Assembly (NCBI RefSeq): GCF_028282165.1
Contig: NZ_JANQIM010000005.1
Coordinates: forward strand, 124,001-188,000
Reading direction: 5' to 3'
DNA from: Winogradskyella sp.
Lineage (GTDB): Bacteria; Bacteroidota; Bacteroidia; Flavobacteriales; Flavobacteriaceae
Length of the DNA stretch: 64,000 nt
Of the stretch, positions 53,501 to 62,769 are shown piece by piece. A model generated the notes under the pieces. It made no database searches. It was given only the letters and a program-made list of their open reading frames with translations, and had not been told where the DNA came from. Numbering within the stretch: position 1 is the first letter of the stretch; each line of letters begins with the position of its first letter. Both the position numbers and the translations under genes were made by a program.

Positions 53501-54895
53501 GCTTCCCGTACCGTCCGCATCAGATCCTGAACCAGATAGTACAAAAGGTGTGCTGTGCGGAATCACTAAACCATCAATGCTATTAGCATTGGCATCGGAG
53601 CTTGGCATATTGTTTCCTGTTGGTGTTATTGTAGCGCAATCGGACCAACCGCCTATCGTAACAGTTCCACAACTAGTACCACTAACAAATAATCCAGAGT
53701 TTTGGTAGTCGATCATATTTTGTAGACTCGTAATACCAAAATAATCCGTACGATCAGCAAAAAAATCGCCTGCATCACAACCTGCGCCAGTACTCATAAT
53801 CGTAGACCCTTCTCCTGGCTCATAACGGCTACAGGCATTATTGGTATTACATCCATAATTGGTATGTCTATTACTAAACTGATGTCCAAACTCATGAACC
53901 AAAACTGTTATAGAAGTTGGTATATCATTGGGTAAATAGGTATAACCTCTGGCCTTTGATGAGGTACAAACCACTGCTAATCCTGCTCTACCAGCAAAAC
54001 TACAACTGCTACCACAAGTAATTTCGTGAAACCCATGCCCTATATCCCAAGAGCTTACACTTACATTAGAGTCGATATAAGTTTGGGTTTCACTAATCGA
54101 TGTAAAAGTATTTGTGGGATCACTATATGGATCAGTAGCTGGGTTATTATTCAGTAAGTACTCAACTATGGTAAAAGTTGTGGCCACTTCAGTTTCATAG
54201 ACCGTATTGACTTGTGCCACTCTGTTAAGGAGTGCAGCTTCCACTAAAGGGTCTGTCCCTCCATTTAAAGCATAAAATTCACCTGAACAGGTAACAACTA
54301 ACTCATAGGTACGAAGATTATCTCCGATTTGAAAGCACGAATCAATACGATTTGCCGAAGGTAATAATGAGCCTGAGGTTAACTCGTTTTCAGATTCACA
54401 ATGAAATCCATCAGAATGACCAATAATATCATGATCATAATAAGCAATATAACGATCATCATTGCTTAAAAGGTTTATTTTTTCTATGACTACTATTCCA
54501 TTTGCACTTTTTACTAAACCATAAAAACCTGCTGAAGTGACATTAAATCTCGCTACAGCAGTTGGATCATTTAAACCCTTTGCCACATAACTTTTGACTT
54601 CTGGACGAGATGCTGACAGAGCCGGCGATAATATAGGGGATTCTGTAACCCTGAAGCTTTCTTTATCTCCACTAGGCATAGGTAATTCGATAACTGTTGT
54701 TGATCGTCTGTTTTGAGAAACAGTACTTTTCATTGGAGCTGTTTGCAAAGTACTTTTTAATTGATTGATGTCAATTTTTACTTCTTTATAATGAACTAAA
54801 TTTTCAGAATACTTAGCAGGGACTTGTGCATTAAGGTTAGATAAACAGAAAATAACACACAATAAAATATAGAGTGTACAACGGATGTTATTCAT
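50537..54895 (-). CDS. Secreted T9SS reprolysin-like metallopeptidase
   Basis: The 1452-residue protein has a signal peptide (ending NLNAQ) and a propeptide of about 180 residues. A metzincin domain follows with HEFGHQFSNRH (zinc ligands, about residues 333-343) and Met-turn STIMSTGAG. Cys pairs near the site (GCNTNNACSRYEPGEG) fit the M12B-like T9SS family. Several Ig/CUB-like beta domains fill about 420-1360, and the C-terminal 80 residues are a type A sorting domain (LYDVQGRLVLSSV, YMHSGVYIVEITN, KLIIR). It is an extracellular protease, probably for nutrient acquisition. It lies downstream of hisIE in the same direction but is likely transcribed separately. Confidence 0.88.
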   Translation of the reverse strand: MNNIRCTLYILLCVIFCLSNLNAQVPAKYSENLVHYKEVKIDINQLKSTLQTAPMKSTVSQNRRSTTVIELPMPSGDKESFRVTESPILSPALSASRPEVKSYVAKGLNDPTAVARFNVTSAGFYGLVKSANGIVVIEKINLLSNDDRYIAYYDHDIIGHSDGFHCESENELTSGSLLPSANRIDSCFQIGDNLRTYELVVTCSGEFYALNGGTDPLVEAALLNRVAQVNTVYETEVATTFTIVEYLLNNNPATDPYSDPTNTFTSISETQTYIDSNVSVSSWDIGHGFHEITCGSSCSFAGRAGLAVVCTSSKARGYTYLPNDIPTSITVLVHEFGHQFSNRHTNYGCNTNNACSRYEPGEGSTIMSTGAGCDAGDFFADRTDYFGITSLQNMIDYQNSGLFVSGTSCGTVTIGGWSDCATITPTGNNMPSSDANANSIDGLVIPHSTPFVLSGSGSDADGTGSLTYNWEQYDTDYSGSDAPDDTAASTTAPLFRSFPPSTSNERTVPQLSSVLAGNVTTGTGEVLPTVARNLTWRLTVRDNEIGGGGVACDQISLIVGSDGPFQITSQNSNTAWVVGATETITWDVANTDSPTYTCANVDILFSSDGGATFPTTLASGVPNNGSYNITVPNVSSSSSRVKIVCSGGTNIFFDINDIDILVTSTCDAVGGTIANSSPVTAIEGDASLNLGLMAGLAVNSVSGTLDASDPNTNLTVENNGGDTCISFGNSPFYETIELVTGTNSNVTFTNTVESYGSVINLFEGSYNPSSVCDNWLNSNANFNGSSVDLNTSFSESLTVGTTYVLLASGFSTNSPNPGNYNVNFGPATLYDVGALNIAGYLYTYVIVNDSSGNIVAFSSDSDLTDDSLFPAADYTVYGLSYLAGSATSGYVGGAFSSLQSDISSTAFCGALSSNSVAVTITGYIPTVYTYNSGTWAPSNPIGTLDSRDQIEIQTGDFTLSSNLECDTVTVNSGASTTIDVGVTLTTNTLNLQSTSLSFSSLILNGSISGTINYHRYTAQVGPTGTNDLIATPFSGQTFGAFDMANSNLAASGSTRAFAPYNTSTGAYENYDSSSNAATILNQGMGYRAATIDGSTLMFSGVVASTDILNIPISDAAAGNAWNLMGNPYPSYLDFDTFFQANSSEFDTQTEFQAIYGYDGNASNGWTVWNQATIDEGSITELIAPGQGFFVKSKTSGGLVDFTTAMRRTGSSDDFILGRPSPSNVALCQLYMTSNTDTSTTQLYFIEGTTRGLDVGYDAGAFRGNAGTFSIFSNLVEDNVGIDMAIQTLPFDDLNDVVIPLGIHATATTQLTIGVSNTSTIPEDINIYLEDTEENTFILLNTSDYIFTPNTELNGTGRFYLWFISQTLSENEDKLNHLQVFAITNPKTLVIKGHLNSETIAKLYDVQGRLVLSSVLNESVTTNTINVGYMHSGVYIVEITNDNGTKTQKLIIR

Positions 54896-54979
54896 TGGGT
54901 TGGTTTTAATTGAATAGCTAATTAAAATAAATATACAATTTAATTGCTATTTAGTGCAATCTAAACCAAGATTTTAGTT

Positions 54980-55579
54980 CTATCGCTGCCTTTGCATAAG
55001 TATCTCAAGAACATCTTCCAGTTTATAGTTTTTGGCCTGTAAGAGCATTAAATAGTGAAACAATAAATCTGCACTTTCATTTAAGAACAGTTCATCGTTA
55101 TTATCCTTGGCTTCTATTACCAATTCAACAGCCTCTTCCCCTACTTTTTGAGCAATTTTATTAATGCCCTTTGCAAATAAGGAGGCAACATAAGATGTTT
55201 GAGTATCGGCATTTTCAATTCTTGATGCTATAATATCCTCTAATTTGGTTAAAAAACCATAGGATTGCTTGTTTTCTTCGTGCCAACAGGTATCGGTCCC
55301 TGTGTGGCATGTTGGCCCTTGGGGATTAACATGTATCAGCAGTGTGTCTTCGTCACAGTCATTTTTTATACTAACTAATTCCAAATAATTACCACTTGTT
55401 TCACCCTTGGTCCATAGGCGTTGTTTGGATCGACTAAAAAATGTAACCTTTTGGGTTTCCAAAGTTTTTTGATGAGCTTCTTCATTCATGTATCCAAGCA
55501 TGAGTACATTTTTAGTTTTTGCATCCTGAATGATAGCCGGTATTAGCCCATCATTGTTTTTATTGAAGTCTATTTTCAT
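54980..55579 (-). CDS. hisIE: Bifunctional phosphoribosyl-AMP cyclohydrolase / -ATP pyrophosphatase
   Basis: The 199-residue protein is a fusion. The N-terminal HisI domain (about 1-105) has MLGYMNEEA, the metal-binding [13 protein letters not shown] and the Cys motif [11 protein letters not shown]. The C-terminal HisE domain (about 108-199) has [15 protein letters not shown] and [10 protein letters not shown]. It catalyses steps 2 and 3 of histidine synthesis. Its start overlaps the hisF stop by 4 bp (ATGA), so it is coupled. It is the last gene of the operon. Confidence 0.95.
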   Translation of the reverse strand: MKIDFNKNNDGLIPAIIQDAKTKNVLMLGYMNEEAHQKTLETQKVTFFSRSKQRLWTKGETSGNYLELVSIKNDCDEDTLLIHVNPQGPTCHTGTDTCWHEENKQSYGFLTKLEDIIASRIENADTQTSYVASLFAKGINKIAQKVGEEAVELVIEAKDNNDELFLNESADLLFHYLMLLQAKNYKLEDVLEILMQRQR

Positions 55580-56331
55580 AATCTTACTTCGATATTATTC
55601 TTCTTTAATTCTTTTTTTAAATCCAAAATGGGTATCTCACCAAAGTGAAAAACGCTTGCTGCTAAAGCTGCGTCTGCTTTCCCTGTTTTAAAAGCATCTA
55701 CAAAGTGTTGTACGGTGCCAGCTCCACCTGAAGCAATGATTGGGATATTTACCAGCCCTGACAATTTTGCCAAGGCTTCATTGGCAAAACCAGATTTTGT
55801 TCCATCGTGATTCATTGAGGTAAATAATATTTCGCCAGCGCCACGCTGTTCGACTTCGACTGCCCATTCGAATAGTTTTACTTTAGTTGGAATGGTTCCT
55901 CCAGCTAAATGCACAAACCACTTGCCTTCTATTTCTTTGGCGTCAATAGCCACTACTATGCACTGATTTCCAAACTTGTCTGACAATTCATTAATTAAGT
56001 TTGGTCGTCTTACGGCTGACGAGTTAATGGACACTTTGTCTGCTCCACAATGCAATAAATCATCCACATCTTCTATTGTTGAAATACCACCACCAACTGT
56101 AAATGGGATATTCACTTGCTCAGCTACTTTTAAGACCATGTCGTGCATAGTTCTTCGTTTTTCTTGGGTAGCACTAATATCGAGAAACACCAATTCGTCA
56201 GCACCTAAGTCTGCATATTGCTTACCTAAGACCACAGGGTCGCCAGCATCGCGAAGATCCACGAAGTTGACTCCTTTTACAGTACGCCCATCTTTAATAT
56301 CTAGACAAGGTATAATTCGTTTTGTTAGCAT
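55576..56331 (-). CDS. hisF: Imidazole glycerol phosphate synthase cyclase subunit
   Basis: The 251-residue TIM barrel has [18 protein letters not shown] with catalytic Asp11, VVAIDAKE with the second catalytic Asp (about 130), and two phosphate-binding loops ([20 protein letters not shown]). With HisH it converts PRFAR and glutamine-derived ammonia to IGP and AICAR. Length is normal. The 81-bp spacer to hisA is completely occupied by a REP-like repeat. Confidence 0.96.
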   Translation of the reverse strand: MLTKRIIPCLDIKDGRTVKGVNFVDLRDAGDPVVLGKQYADLGADELVFLDISATQEKRRTMHDMVLKVAEQVNIPFTVGGGISTIEDVDDLLHCGADKVSINSSAVRRPNLINELSDKFGNQCIVVAIDAKEIEGKWFVHLAGGTIPTKVKLFEWAVEVEQRGAGEILFTSMNHDGTKSGFANEALAKLSGLVNIPIIASGGAGTVQHFVDAFKTGKADAALAASVFHFGEIPILDLKKELKKNNIEVRL

Positions 56332-56335
56332 AATA

Positions 56336-56412
56336 CGTATTTGTCATTGCGAACAACATGAAGCAATCTGTCAATTTTTAATTAGATTGCCACGCTACGC
56401 TCGCAATGACGG
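56336..56412. repeat. REP-like palindromic repeat between hisA and hisF
   Basis: GTCATTGCGA (56343-56352) pairs with TCGCAATGAC (56401-56410), and GCAATCT (56363-56369) with AGATTGC (56384-56390), giving a nested hairpin. The consensus (TCATTGCGA, GAAGCAATCT, CGCTACGCTCGCAATGA) is a frequent mobile repeat type in Bacteroidota, by recollection. Confidence 0.75.
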
Positions 56413-57183
56413 TTAGTTGTTCATTATAAAATGTTCTATCTGTTTTAAACTTATCTTATGTTCATAAATAGCTTTGCCTACAATAACACCTTCACATCCT
56501 AAATCCTTCAATTGTGGCAATTCATCATATTTTGAAATGCCTCCAGAGGCAATCAATTTTATTTCTTTTATAGCATGAGATTTCTCGTCGCTGCGCTCTG
56601 TCGAAATAACATTACATGCTTTTAATATCTTCTGGTATAAATTAAATGAGGGGCCTTGCAGCATTCCATCCTTAGATATATCCGTACAAATAACGTATTC
56701 CACACCTTTGTTTTGATAATTTTTTATAAATGGAATCACTTCTAATTTGCTTTCTTCTTGCCAACCTGAAATAGCTATTTTTTCGTTATTACAATCTGCA
56801 CCAAGAATGATTTTGTCCGAGCCATACTTCGTCAGCCAATTCTCGAATACTTTAGGATCTTTTACCGCAATACTACCTCCTGTAATTTGCTGAGCACCAG
56901 ATTCAAAAGCAATTCTTATATCTTCATTTGATTTTAATCCTCCTCCAAAATCAATCTCTAAATTGGTCTTAGTCGCTATAGCCTCTAGCACCTTGTAATT
57001 GACTATGTGGCTTGCCTTGGCACCATCTAAGTCCACTACATGTAAGTATTGAATTCCTGCATCTTGAAACGCCTTTGCTACTTCAACAGGGTTTTCGTTA
57101 TAGACTTTCTTTGTGTCGTAATCGCCTTTTGTTAAACGTACACATTGCCCATTGATAATATCTATTGCTGGTATAACTCGCAT
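56413..57183 (-). CDS. hisA: ProFAR isomerase with repeat-derived in-frame insertion
   Basis: The 256-residue TIM barrel has [19 protein letters not shown] with catalytic Asp8, [16 protein letters not shown] at the second catalytic Asp (about 129), and [12 protein letters not shown]. It catalyses step 4 of histidine biosynthesis. Relative to ordinary HisA (about 240-245 residues) there is extra sequence before the seventh strand. Residues 192-203 ([12 protein letters not shown]) are encoded by a REP-like repeat (56577-56610) in frame. The insertion lies between barrel elements and, because all motifs are intact, probably does not abolish activity. Confidence 0.93.
   Translation of the reverse strand: MRVIPAIDIINGQCVRLTKGDYDTKKVYNENPVEVAKAFQDAGIQYLHVVDLDGAKASHIVNYKVLEAIATKTNLEIDFGGGLKSNEDIRIAFESGAQQITGGSIAVKDPKVFENWLTKYGSDKIILGADCNNEKIAISGWQEESKLEVIPFIKNYQNKGVEYVICTDISKDGMLQGPSFNLYQKILKACNVISTERSDEKSHAIKEIKLIASGGISKYDELPQLKDLGCEGVIVGKAIYEHKISLKQIEHFIMNN
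56577..56610. repeat. REP-like repeat inside the hisA coding sequence
   Basis: GAGATTTCTCGTCG, CTGCGCTCTGTCG and AAATAAC correspond to the end of the intergenic repeat at 57981-58010 (TTTCTTGTCG, CTTCACTCTGTCG, GAATAAC). The DNA is read in hisA as [11 protein letters not shown]. Confidence 0.75.
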
Positions 57184-57234
57184 TTATATCGTTTTTGGCT
57201 ATTAGCTAAAGACTAAAAGCATTATTTTTTATAT

Positions 57235-57816
57235 CTATAATTCTAAAAAATTCTGCAACAGTTTCTCTCCTACTTTGCTACTCTTTTCTGGGTGAAACTG
57301 TACGCCAAAAAAGTTATCGTTTTCTAAAGCCGAAGCATATTCAAGCTCATAATCCGTAGTAGCAATGGCTTCACTACAATTTTTGACGTAATAACTATGC
57401 ACCAAATACATATGAGCACCTTCATTTATACCCTTGAATAAATCCGATTTTAAATTTCTTACCACATTCCAACCCATTTGAGGGACTTTAACTGTATTTG
57501 AAAATCGCTTCACCTCTGCATTAAAAATGCCTAAGCCTTTGGTATCCCCTTCTTCGGTATAATTGCACATCAACTGCATACCCAAACAGATGCCTAAAAC
57601 AGGTTGTTGCAATTTTGGAATCACTTTATCCAGTCCGCTTTCCTTGAGTTTTTTCATCGCTGAACTTGCTTCGCCTACACCTGGAAAAATAACCTTATCT
57701 GCTTTTAGCAACTCATTTGCGTCGTTTGTTAAAACGGCATTATAGCCTAATCGTTGAAAGGCAAATTGGATACTTTTAATGTTTCCAGCTCCGTAGTTTA
57801 CAATTTTTAGATTCAT
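57235..57816 (-). CDS. hisH: Imidazole glycerol phosphate synthase glutaminase subunit
   Basis: The 193-residue class I glutaminase has the nucleophile elbow GICLGMQLM (catalytic Cys), the N-terminal VNYGAGNIKSIQFAFQRLG motif and the His-Glu pair in GVQFHPEKSS. It supplies ammonia to HisF. It lies 51 bp upstream of hisA. The spacer to hisB carries a REP-like repeat. Confidence 0.96.
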   Translation of the reverse strand: MNLKIVNYGAGNIKSIQFAFQRLGYNAVLTNDANELLKADKVIFPGVGEASSAMKKLKESGLDKVIPKLQQPVLGICLGMQLMCNYTEEGDTKGLGIFNAEVKRFSNTVKVPQMGWNVVRNLKSDLFKGINEGAHMYLVHSYYVKNCSEAIATTDYELEYASALENDNFFGVQFHPEKSSKVGEKLLQNFLEL

Positions 57817-57921
57817 TCTTCAATCTATATTAACACCCCTAAAGAGCTCAATCGGTATCCTCAAAAAGCTATTGCTTTAATCTTGATAGTCCTCAAGAGG
57901 GTAATTTATTTAAATCTGAGA

Positions 57922-58010
57922 GTCATTTCGAACGTATGATAGAAATCTTTTATAAGATTTAGCTATGTTGGACCTAAAGGTTTCTTGTCGCTTCACTCTG
58001 TCGGAATAAC
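57922..58010. repeat. REP-like repeat between hisB and hisH
   Basis: GTCATTTCGA (57922-57931) pairs imperfectly with TCGGAATAAC (58001-58010). A central AAATCTTTTATAAGATTT hairpin (57943-57960) lies inside. It is the same family as the in-frame repeat in hisA. Confidence 0.7.
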
Positions 58011-58012
58011 AC

Positions 58013-59149
58013 TTACAACATGCCTTTTGTTGATGGCAAAATCATTTTCTCTACATCTCGTTTTACAGCCATTTTAATTGCTTTTGCAAAGGCTTTAAAA
58101 ATGGCTTCTATTTTGTGGTGTTCATTAGTCCCTTCAACTTTAATGTTAAGGTTGCACTTTGCCCCATCCGTAAAGGACTTAAAAAAGTGGTAAAACATTT
58201 CGGTTGGCATTTTGCCAATCATTTCGCGCTTAAACTCAGCCTCCCAGACTAACCAATTTCTACCTCCAAAATCTATAGCCACTTGTGCTAAGCTATCATC
58301 CATGGGCAAACAAAATCCGTAGCGTTCTATGCCTAGCTTATTCCCTAAAGTTTTAGCAAACACCTCTCCTAAAGCAATGGCTGTATCTTCAATCGTATGA
58401 TGTTCGTCAACTTCCAGATCACCATCCACTTTAATGTTTAAATCCATTTGGCCATGTCGTGCTATTTGATCTAGCATATGGTCAAAAAATGCGATTCCTG
58501 TATCAATATTGCTTTGTCCTGTACCATCGAGATTAATATCTATTTTTATTTTAGTTTCGTTGGTATTGCGTTCTATAGAACCTACACGCTCGGACGCTTT
58601 TAAAAAACGATAAATGGCTTCCCAATCGTTGGTTTCTAAAGCTATGAAAGTCTGTAATACGGAATTACTAACTGTAACTTCGTCAGTACCGAGGTTAGTG
58701 TCATCATTTATAAAGATACCTTTAGCTCCTAAATTTTTAGCCAATTCAATATCTGTTAACCGATCACCAATAACATAAGAATTTCCAAGATCATAATCAT
58801 CAGAGAAATATTTGGTGAGTAAGCCTGTATTGGGTTTTCGGGTTGGTGCATTATCTCTGGCAAACGTCCTGTCAATAAATTGCTCCTTAAATACAATGCC
58901 CTCATTTTCAAATGATTTAATAATGAAATTATGAACTGACCAAAAGGTATCCTCAGGATATACTGCAGTGCCAAGACCATCTTGATTGGTAATCAAAACG
59001 ATTTCAAAATTTAGTTCTTTGGTTATTTTGCTTAAATATTGAAATACTTTAGGGTAGAATTCCAACTTCTCAAATGAATCTACTTGTTCATCAGCTGGCT
59101 CTTTAACTAAGGTTCCGTCCCTATCTATAAATAATACCGTTTTTTTCAT
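58013..59149 (-). CDS. hisB: Bifunctional histidinol-phosphatase / imidazoleglycerol-phosphate dehydratase
   Basis: The 378-residue protein is the fused form. The N-terminal HAD phosphatase (about 1-165) has [12 protein letters not shown] with both catalytic Asp, ITNQDG and [14 protein letters not shown]. The C-terminal dehydratase (about 190-378) has [35 protein letters not shown] and the metal-binding [14 protein letters not shown]. It performs steps 6 and 8 of histidine synthesis. Length is normal for the fusion. Confidence 0.96.
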   Translation of the reverse strand: MKKTVLFIDRDGTLVKEPADEQVDSFEKLEFYPKVFQYLSKITKELNFEIVLITNQDGLGTAVYPEDTFWSVHNFIIKSFENEGIVFKEQFIDRTFARDNAPTRKPNTGLLTKYFSDDYDLGNSYVIGDRLTDIELAKNLGAKGIFINDDTNLGTDEVTVSNSVLQTFIALETNDWEAIYRFLKASERVGSIERNTNETKIKIDINLDGTGQSNIDTGIAFFDHMLDQIARHGQMDLNIKVDGDLEVDEHHTIEDTAIALGEVFAKTLGNKLGIERYGFCLPMDDSLAQVAIDFGGRNWLVWEAEFKREMIGKMPTEMFYHFFKSFTDGAKCNLNIKVEGTNEHHKIEAIFKAFAKAIKMAVKRDVEKMILPSTKGML

Positions 59150-59168
59150 GTTTTAACATTTACGTCTT

Positions 59169-59274
59169 TTCGAGTGATTTTCGATAGACCATCGTACCTG
59201 CCTAGTCGGCAGACAGGTCGAGAACTCACACATCTCGATACAAATTTTGCGAGTAAAATTCACTCGATGTGACA
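59169..59274. repeat. REP-like repeat between hisC and hisB
   Basis: TCGAGTGATTTTCGATAG at the start and TCTCGATAC, then AAAATTCACTCGATGTGACA at the end form a long imperfect inverted repeat. CCTGCC with GGCAG and ACAGG make an inner hairpin near 59197-59218. The right part is related to the repeat at 44948-45014. Confidence 0.7.
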
Positions 59275-59275
59275 A

Positions 59276-60310
59276 CTATAATTTACTTAATACTTTTATT
59301 AATTTTTTATTTTCATCCTCTGTTCCTACTGTAAAGCGTAAACAATTCTTGCAAAGTGGTTGCGTTGTTCTATTTCTTACCACAATACCCTTTTCAATTA
59401 ATTGTTGATAGCGTTTATTGGCATCATCAACCTTGGCTAACAGAAAATTAGCGTCAGATGGATATACGTTTTTTATAAAATCAATTTTATTTAGATCGTT
59501 TTCCATTGATTTCCTGTCAGAAACAATTCGTTCAACCTCTCCTTCAACTTTATCCAAATCATTGAGTCTTTTCAATGCTTTTTCTTGTGTGAGTTGATTT
59601 ACATTATATGGCGGTTTGATTTTATTCAGTATCGAAATAATAAATTCTGAAGCATAACAGATGCCCAATCTAATCCCAGCTAAACCATAAGCCTTAGATA
59701 GGGTTTGTGTTACAATTAAATTAGGAAACTCGTTAAGTCTATTCAACCAGCTTTCATGATTTGAAAAATCGATATAGGCTTCATCTATAACTACAATGCC
59801 CTTAAAGCCTTTTATGAGCTCTTCAACTTTATAAGCACTAAAACTATTAGCTGTTGGATTGTTGGGCGAACACAATAACAATAGTTTTGAATTAGCATTT
59901 TGCGTCAATAAGATATCGGAAATCTTAGGTTGAAAAGAAGCATCTAATTCTACTGTAATGATTTCAATGGCATTTAAATGTGCCAAAACCGAATACATAC
60001 CATAGGTTGGTGGTAGTGTAATGACGTTATCTACTTTTGGTTCACAAAAGGCTCTGAAGATTAAATCCAAAACTTCATCACTGCCATTGCCCAACAGAAT
60101 TTGGGATATTGGCACATTCTTAATTTCCGAAAGGCGCTCCTTTACCTTTGACTGTTGCGGATCAGGATAGCGATTCACATTGGTCTGAAATGGATTTTCA
60201 TTAGCATCTATAAAAACCATATCTGCTGAGGTATCTTTATATTCATCCCTTGCGGACGAATAGGCTTTGATAGTTTTAATATTATCACGCAACAAATTCT
60301 CTACATTCAT
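59276..60310 (-). CDS. hisC: Histidinol-phosphate aminotransferase
   Basis: The 344-residue fold-type I PLP enzyme has FIDANENPFQTNVNRYPDP, LGNGSDEVLDLIFRAFC, LCSPNNPTAN, VIDEAYIDFS and the Schiff-base Lys motif TLSKAYGLAGIRLG, with LRFTVGTEDEN near the end. It catalyses step 7. Its start overlaps hisD by 4 bp, so the two are translationally coupled. Confidence 0.96.
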   Translation of the reverse strand: MNVENLLRDNIKTIKAYSSARDEYKDTSADMVFIDANENPFQTNVNRYPDPQQSKVKERLSEIKNVPISQILLGNGSDEVLDLIFRAFCEPKVDNVITLPPTYGMYSVLAHLNAIEIITVELDASFQPKISDILLTQNANSKLLLLCSPNNPTANSFSAYKVEELIKGFKGIVVIDEAYIDFSNHESWLNRLNEFPNLIVTQTLSKAYGLAGIRLGICYASEFIISILNKIKPPYNVNQLTQEKALKRLNDLDKVEGEVERIVSDRKSMENDLNKIDFIKNVYPSDANFLLAKVDDANKRYQQLIEKGIVVRNRTTQPLCKNCLRFTVGTEDENKKLIKVLSKL

Positions 60311-61593
60311 GATTCCAAATCTTTTAATCTTAAAGTCACTGCATTTTTGTGAGCTTGTAGTCCTTCGGCTTCGGCCATCAATTCTATAGCTGGGCCAATA
60401 TTCGCAATTCCTTTTTGAGATATTTTCTGAAATGTTATGCTCTTTAGAAAACTATCTAAATTTACTCCAGAATAGGCTTTTGTGTATCCATTGGTTGGTA
60501 AGGTGTGATTGGTTCCTGAAGCATAATCACCAGCACTTTCAGGGGTGTAATTCCCTATAAAAACTGAGCCTGCATTGCCTATATGCTCTACGAAAAAATC
60601 ATCGTTTGTTGTACTGACTATGAAATGCTCTGGTCCATATTCATCAATTAGGCTAAGTGCGGTTTTAAAATCTTCGACTATTATTGATTTGGAGTTTTTA
60701 ATGGCATCTGTTGCTATGTCTTTTCTCGGTAGAACTTCGAGCTGTAATGTCAAGGCCTCATTGACTTTATCGGCAAAAGCCTTTGATGTTGTTACTAAAA
60801 TCACTTGACTATCTGATCCATGCTCTGCCTGACTCAATAAATCTGCAGCCACGTAGTTGGGATTTGCAGATTCGTCGGCCATTACCAATAGTTCACTTGG
60901 ACCTGCTGGCATATCTATGGCTACACCATATTTAGTGGCAATTTGTTTTGCCACGGTGACATACTGATTGCCTGGACCAAATATTTTGTACATCTGCGGA
61001 ACGGTTTCGGTCCCAAAAGTCATTCCTGCAATAGCTTGGATACCTCCTACTTTGATCATTTTCGTTACGCCGCATAAATTTGCGGTATATAAGATTTCCT
61101 TAGCAATTTTCCCATTTTCATTAGGTGGTGAACAAAGCACAATTTCTTTGCAACCGGCTATTTTTGCCGGAATGGCCAACATTAACACCGTGGAAAATAA
61201 TGGCGCTGTTCCGCCTGGTATATATAAACCTACCTTTTGGATCGGGCGTTTCTCTTGCCAGCATTTTACGCCTCGCATAGTCTCTAAAGTGACTTTATCC
61301 GTTTGCTGCGCTTCATGGAATCTTTCAATGTTTACTTTCGCTATTTGAATGGCATCTTTTAAATCTTGAGAAACCAATCTTGTAGCCTCATTTATTTCGT
61401 CTTTAGAGACCAATAATGCATCTAAATTGACTTGATCAAATTTTGAAGTGTAGGCTTTTAAAGCTTTATCACCATCGTTCTTTACATTTTCAAAAACATC
61501 TATGACTATAGATTCAATGTCATCAACAGTCTTTGTTGGTCGACGAAGAATGTTTTGCCAATCTTCTTTTTTTGGATTTATATGTGTTTTCAT
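60307..61593 (-). CDS. hisD: Histidinol dehydrogenase
   Basis: The 428-residue protein shows the HisD pattern along its length: YIPGGTAPLFSTVLMLAIPAKIAG, MYKIFGPGNQYVTVAKQ, DMPAGPSELLVMADESANP, LLSQAEHGSDSQVIL (metal and catalytic residues) and SGTNHTLPTNGYTKAYSGV. It carries out the last two oxidations of the pathway. The spacer to hisG (69 bp) contains a GAAATGC...GCAT...CATTTC imperfect palindrome with GCTTCGACAGGCTC. Confidence 0.96.
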   Translation of the reverse strand: MKTHINPKKEDWQNILRRPTKTVDDIESIVIDVFENVKNDGDKALKAYTSKFDQVNLDALLVSKDEINEATRLVSQDLKDAIQIAKVNIERFHEAQQTDKVTLETMRGVKCWQEKRPIQKVGLYIPGGTAPLFSTVLMLAIPAKIAGCKEIVLCSPPNENGKIAKEILYTANLCGVTKMIKVGGIQAIAGMTFGTETVPQMYKIFGPGNQYVTVAKQIATKYGVAIDMPAGPSELLVMADESANPNYVAADLLSQAEHGSDSQVILVTTSKAFADKVNEALTLQLEVLPRKDIATDAIKNSKSIIVEDFKTALSLIDEYGPEHFIVSTTNDDFFVEHIGNAGSVFIGNYTPESAGDYASGTNHTLPTNGYTKAYSGVNLDSFLKSITFQKISQKGIANIGPAIELMAEAEGLQAHKNAVTLRLKDLES

Positions 61594-61662
61594 TTTAAAA
61601 TTAACAGATCTGAGTTGAAATGCTTCGACAGGCTCGGCATAACATTTCGTTCATATTTATGT

Positions 61663-62520
61663 TCATAACACCATATTTTCTATTGGACAAACTAAGATTC
61701 CTTCGGCGCCATTGGACTTTAACTCATCAATGACATTCCAAAAATCATTTTTGTTGATGACTGAGTGTAAAGAGCTCCAACCTTCTTTTGCTAATGGTAA
61801 AATCGTTGGACTATTCATTCCAGGAAGAATAGTACAGATTTTATCGAGCTTATCATTTGGTGCATTTAGCAGCACATATTTATTTTCCCGACCTCTTAAA
61901 ACCGACTTTAATCTGAATTGGATTTTATCTATTAGCGCTTTATTTTCTGCCGAAATCTTAGGTGATGTGGCTAAGACGGCTTCTGACTTTAAAAGGATTT
62001 CGATTTCTTTCAATCCATTTTTAAACAAGGTACTTCCGCTTGAAACAATATCGCAAATCCCATCGGCCAATCCAATATTCGGTGCAATTTCAACAGAACC
62101 ATTGATAATATGAAGCTGTGCCGAAATACCTGAATTATTTAGAAATTGATTTACCGTATTTGGATAGGATGTTGCAATACGCTTACCTTCTAAGTCTTTA
62201 AGACCTTTAGCATTAGATGATTTAGGTACTGCAATAGAAACACGGCACTTAGAAAATCCCAATCTTTCTACTATATCTATATCTTGTCCCTTCTCGATTA
62301 ACACATTTTCGCCTATTATTGCAGCATCTACGACGCCATCCTTTAAGTATTGCGGAATATCACCATTTCTTAGATAAAACACTTCTAAAGGGAAATTTCT
62401 GGCTGATGCCTTAAGCTGATCCTTACCATTATCAATGGAAATTCCGATTTGCTTCAAAATCTTTAGGGAGTCTTCATTTAATCGTCCTGATTTTTGAACT
62501 GCGATCTTTAGTGTACTCAT
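61663..62520 (-). CDS. hisG: ATP phosphoribosyltransferase, long form
   Basis: The 285-residue protein is the long (hexameric, HisZ-independent) HisG. It has LKIAVQKSGRLNEDSLKILK at the start, DAAIIGENVLIEKG, the PRPP loop DGICDIVSSGSTLFKNGL (about residues 155-172) and a C-terminal regulatory domain (about 215-285, ending AEGILVCPIENMVL) that binds histidine for feedback inhibition. It catalyses the first step and is the first structural gene behind the leader. Confidence 0.96.
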   Translation of the reverse strand: MSTLKIAVQKSGRLNEDSLKILKQIGISIDNGKDQLKASARNFPLEVFYLRNGDIPQYLKDGVVDAAIIGENVLIEKGQDIDIVERLGFSKCRVSIAVPKSSNAKGLKDLEGKRIATSYPNTVNQFLNNSGISAQLHIINGSVEIAPNIGLADGICDIVSSGSTLFKNGLKEIEILLKSEAVLATSPKISAENKALIDKIQFRLKSVLRGRENKYVLLNAPNDKLDKICTILPGMNSPTILPLAKEGWSSLHSVINKNDFWNVIDELKSNGAEGILVCPIENMVL

Positions 62521-62630
62521 TTTATGTTGACTTTACTTGTGCCGAATTAATTTCAGCATTTCAGTATTCATTTAAAATTTAGATCCCAATCTTTTTTGGG
62601 ACTGTTTTCTGTCGCTCTTTAGAGCTCTAG

Positions 62631-62668
62631 AAAAAGAAAAACCCATTTGATATTCTCAAACGGGTTTT
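62631..62668 (-). terminator. his operon attenuator
   Basis: On the minus strand AAAACCCGTTTGA pairs with TCAAATGGGTTTT (62638-62650 with 62656-62668, one wobble), with a 5-nt loop and a T-rich tail. It lies after the His-rich leader peptide and 110 bp before hisG, the arrangement of transcription attenuation by ribosome stalling at His codons. Confidence 0.85.
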
Positions 62669-62699
62669 CATTTATATGTTGAAATTAATCAATACATTC

Positions 62700-62753
62700 T
62701 CACCTCGCTTGAGCGATTACCTGAAAATGATGATGTAATTGATTGTTTTTCAT
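62700..62753 (-). CDS. hisL: his operon leader peptide
   Basis: The 17-residue open frame reads MKNNQLHHHFQVIAQAR, with three consecutive His codons. It starts 10 nt after the expected transcription start and is followed by the attenuator hairpin. A second hairpin overlapping its 3' end (CGCTCAAGCG) could serve as the pause or anti-terminator element. The arrangement matches His leader peptides; the gene name is by analogy. Confidence 0.85.
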   Translation of the reverse strand: MKNNQLHHHFQVIAQAR

Positions 62754-62769
62754 TTAATTTTTAATGAAA

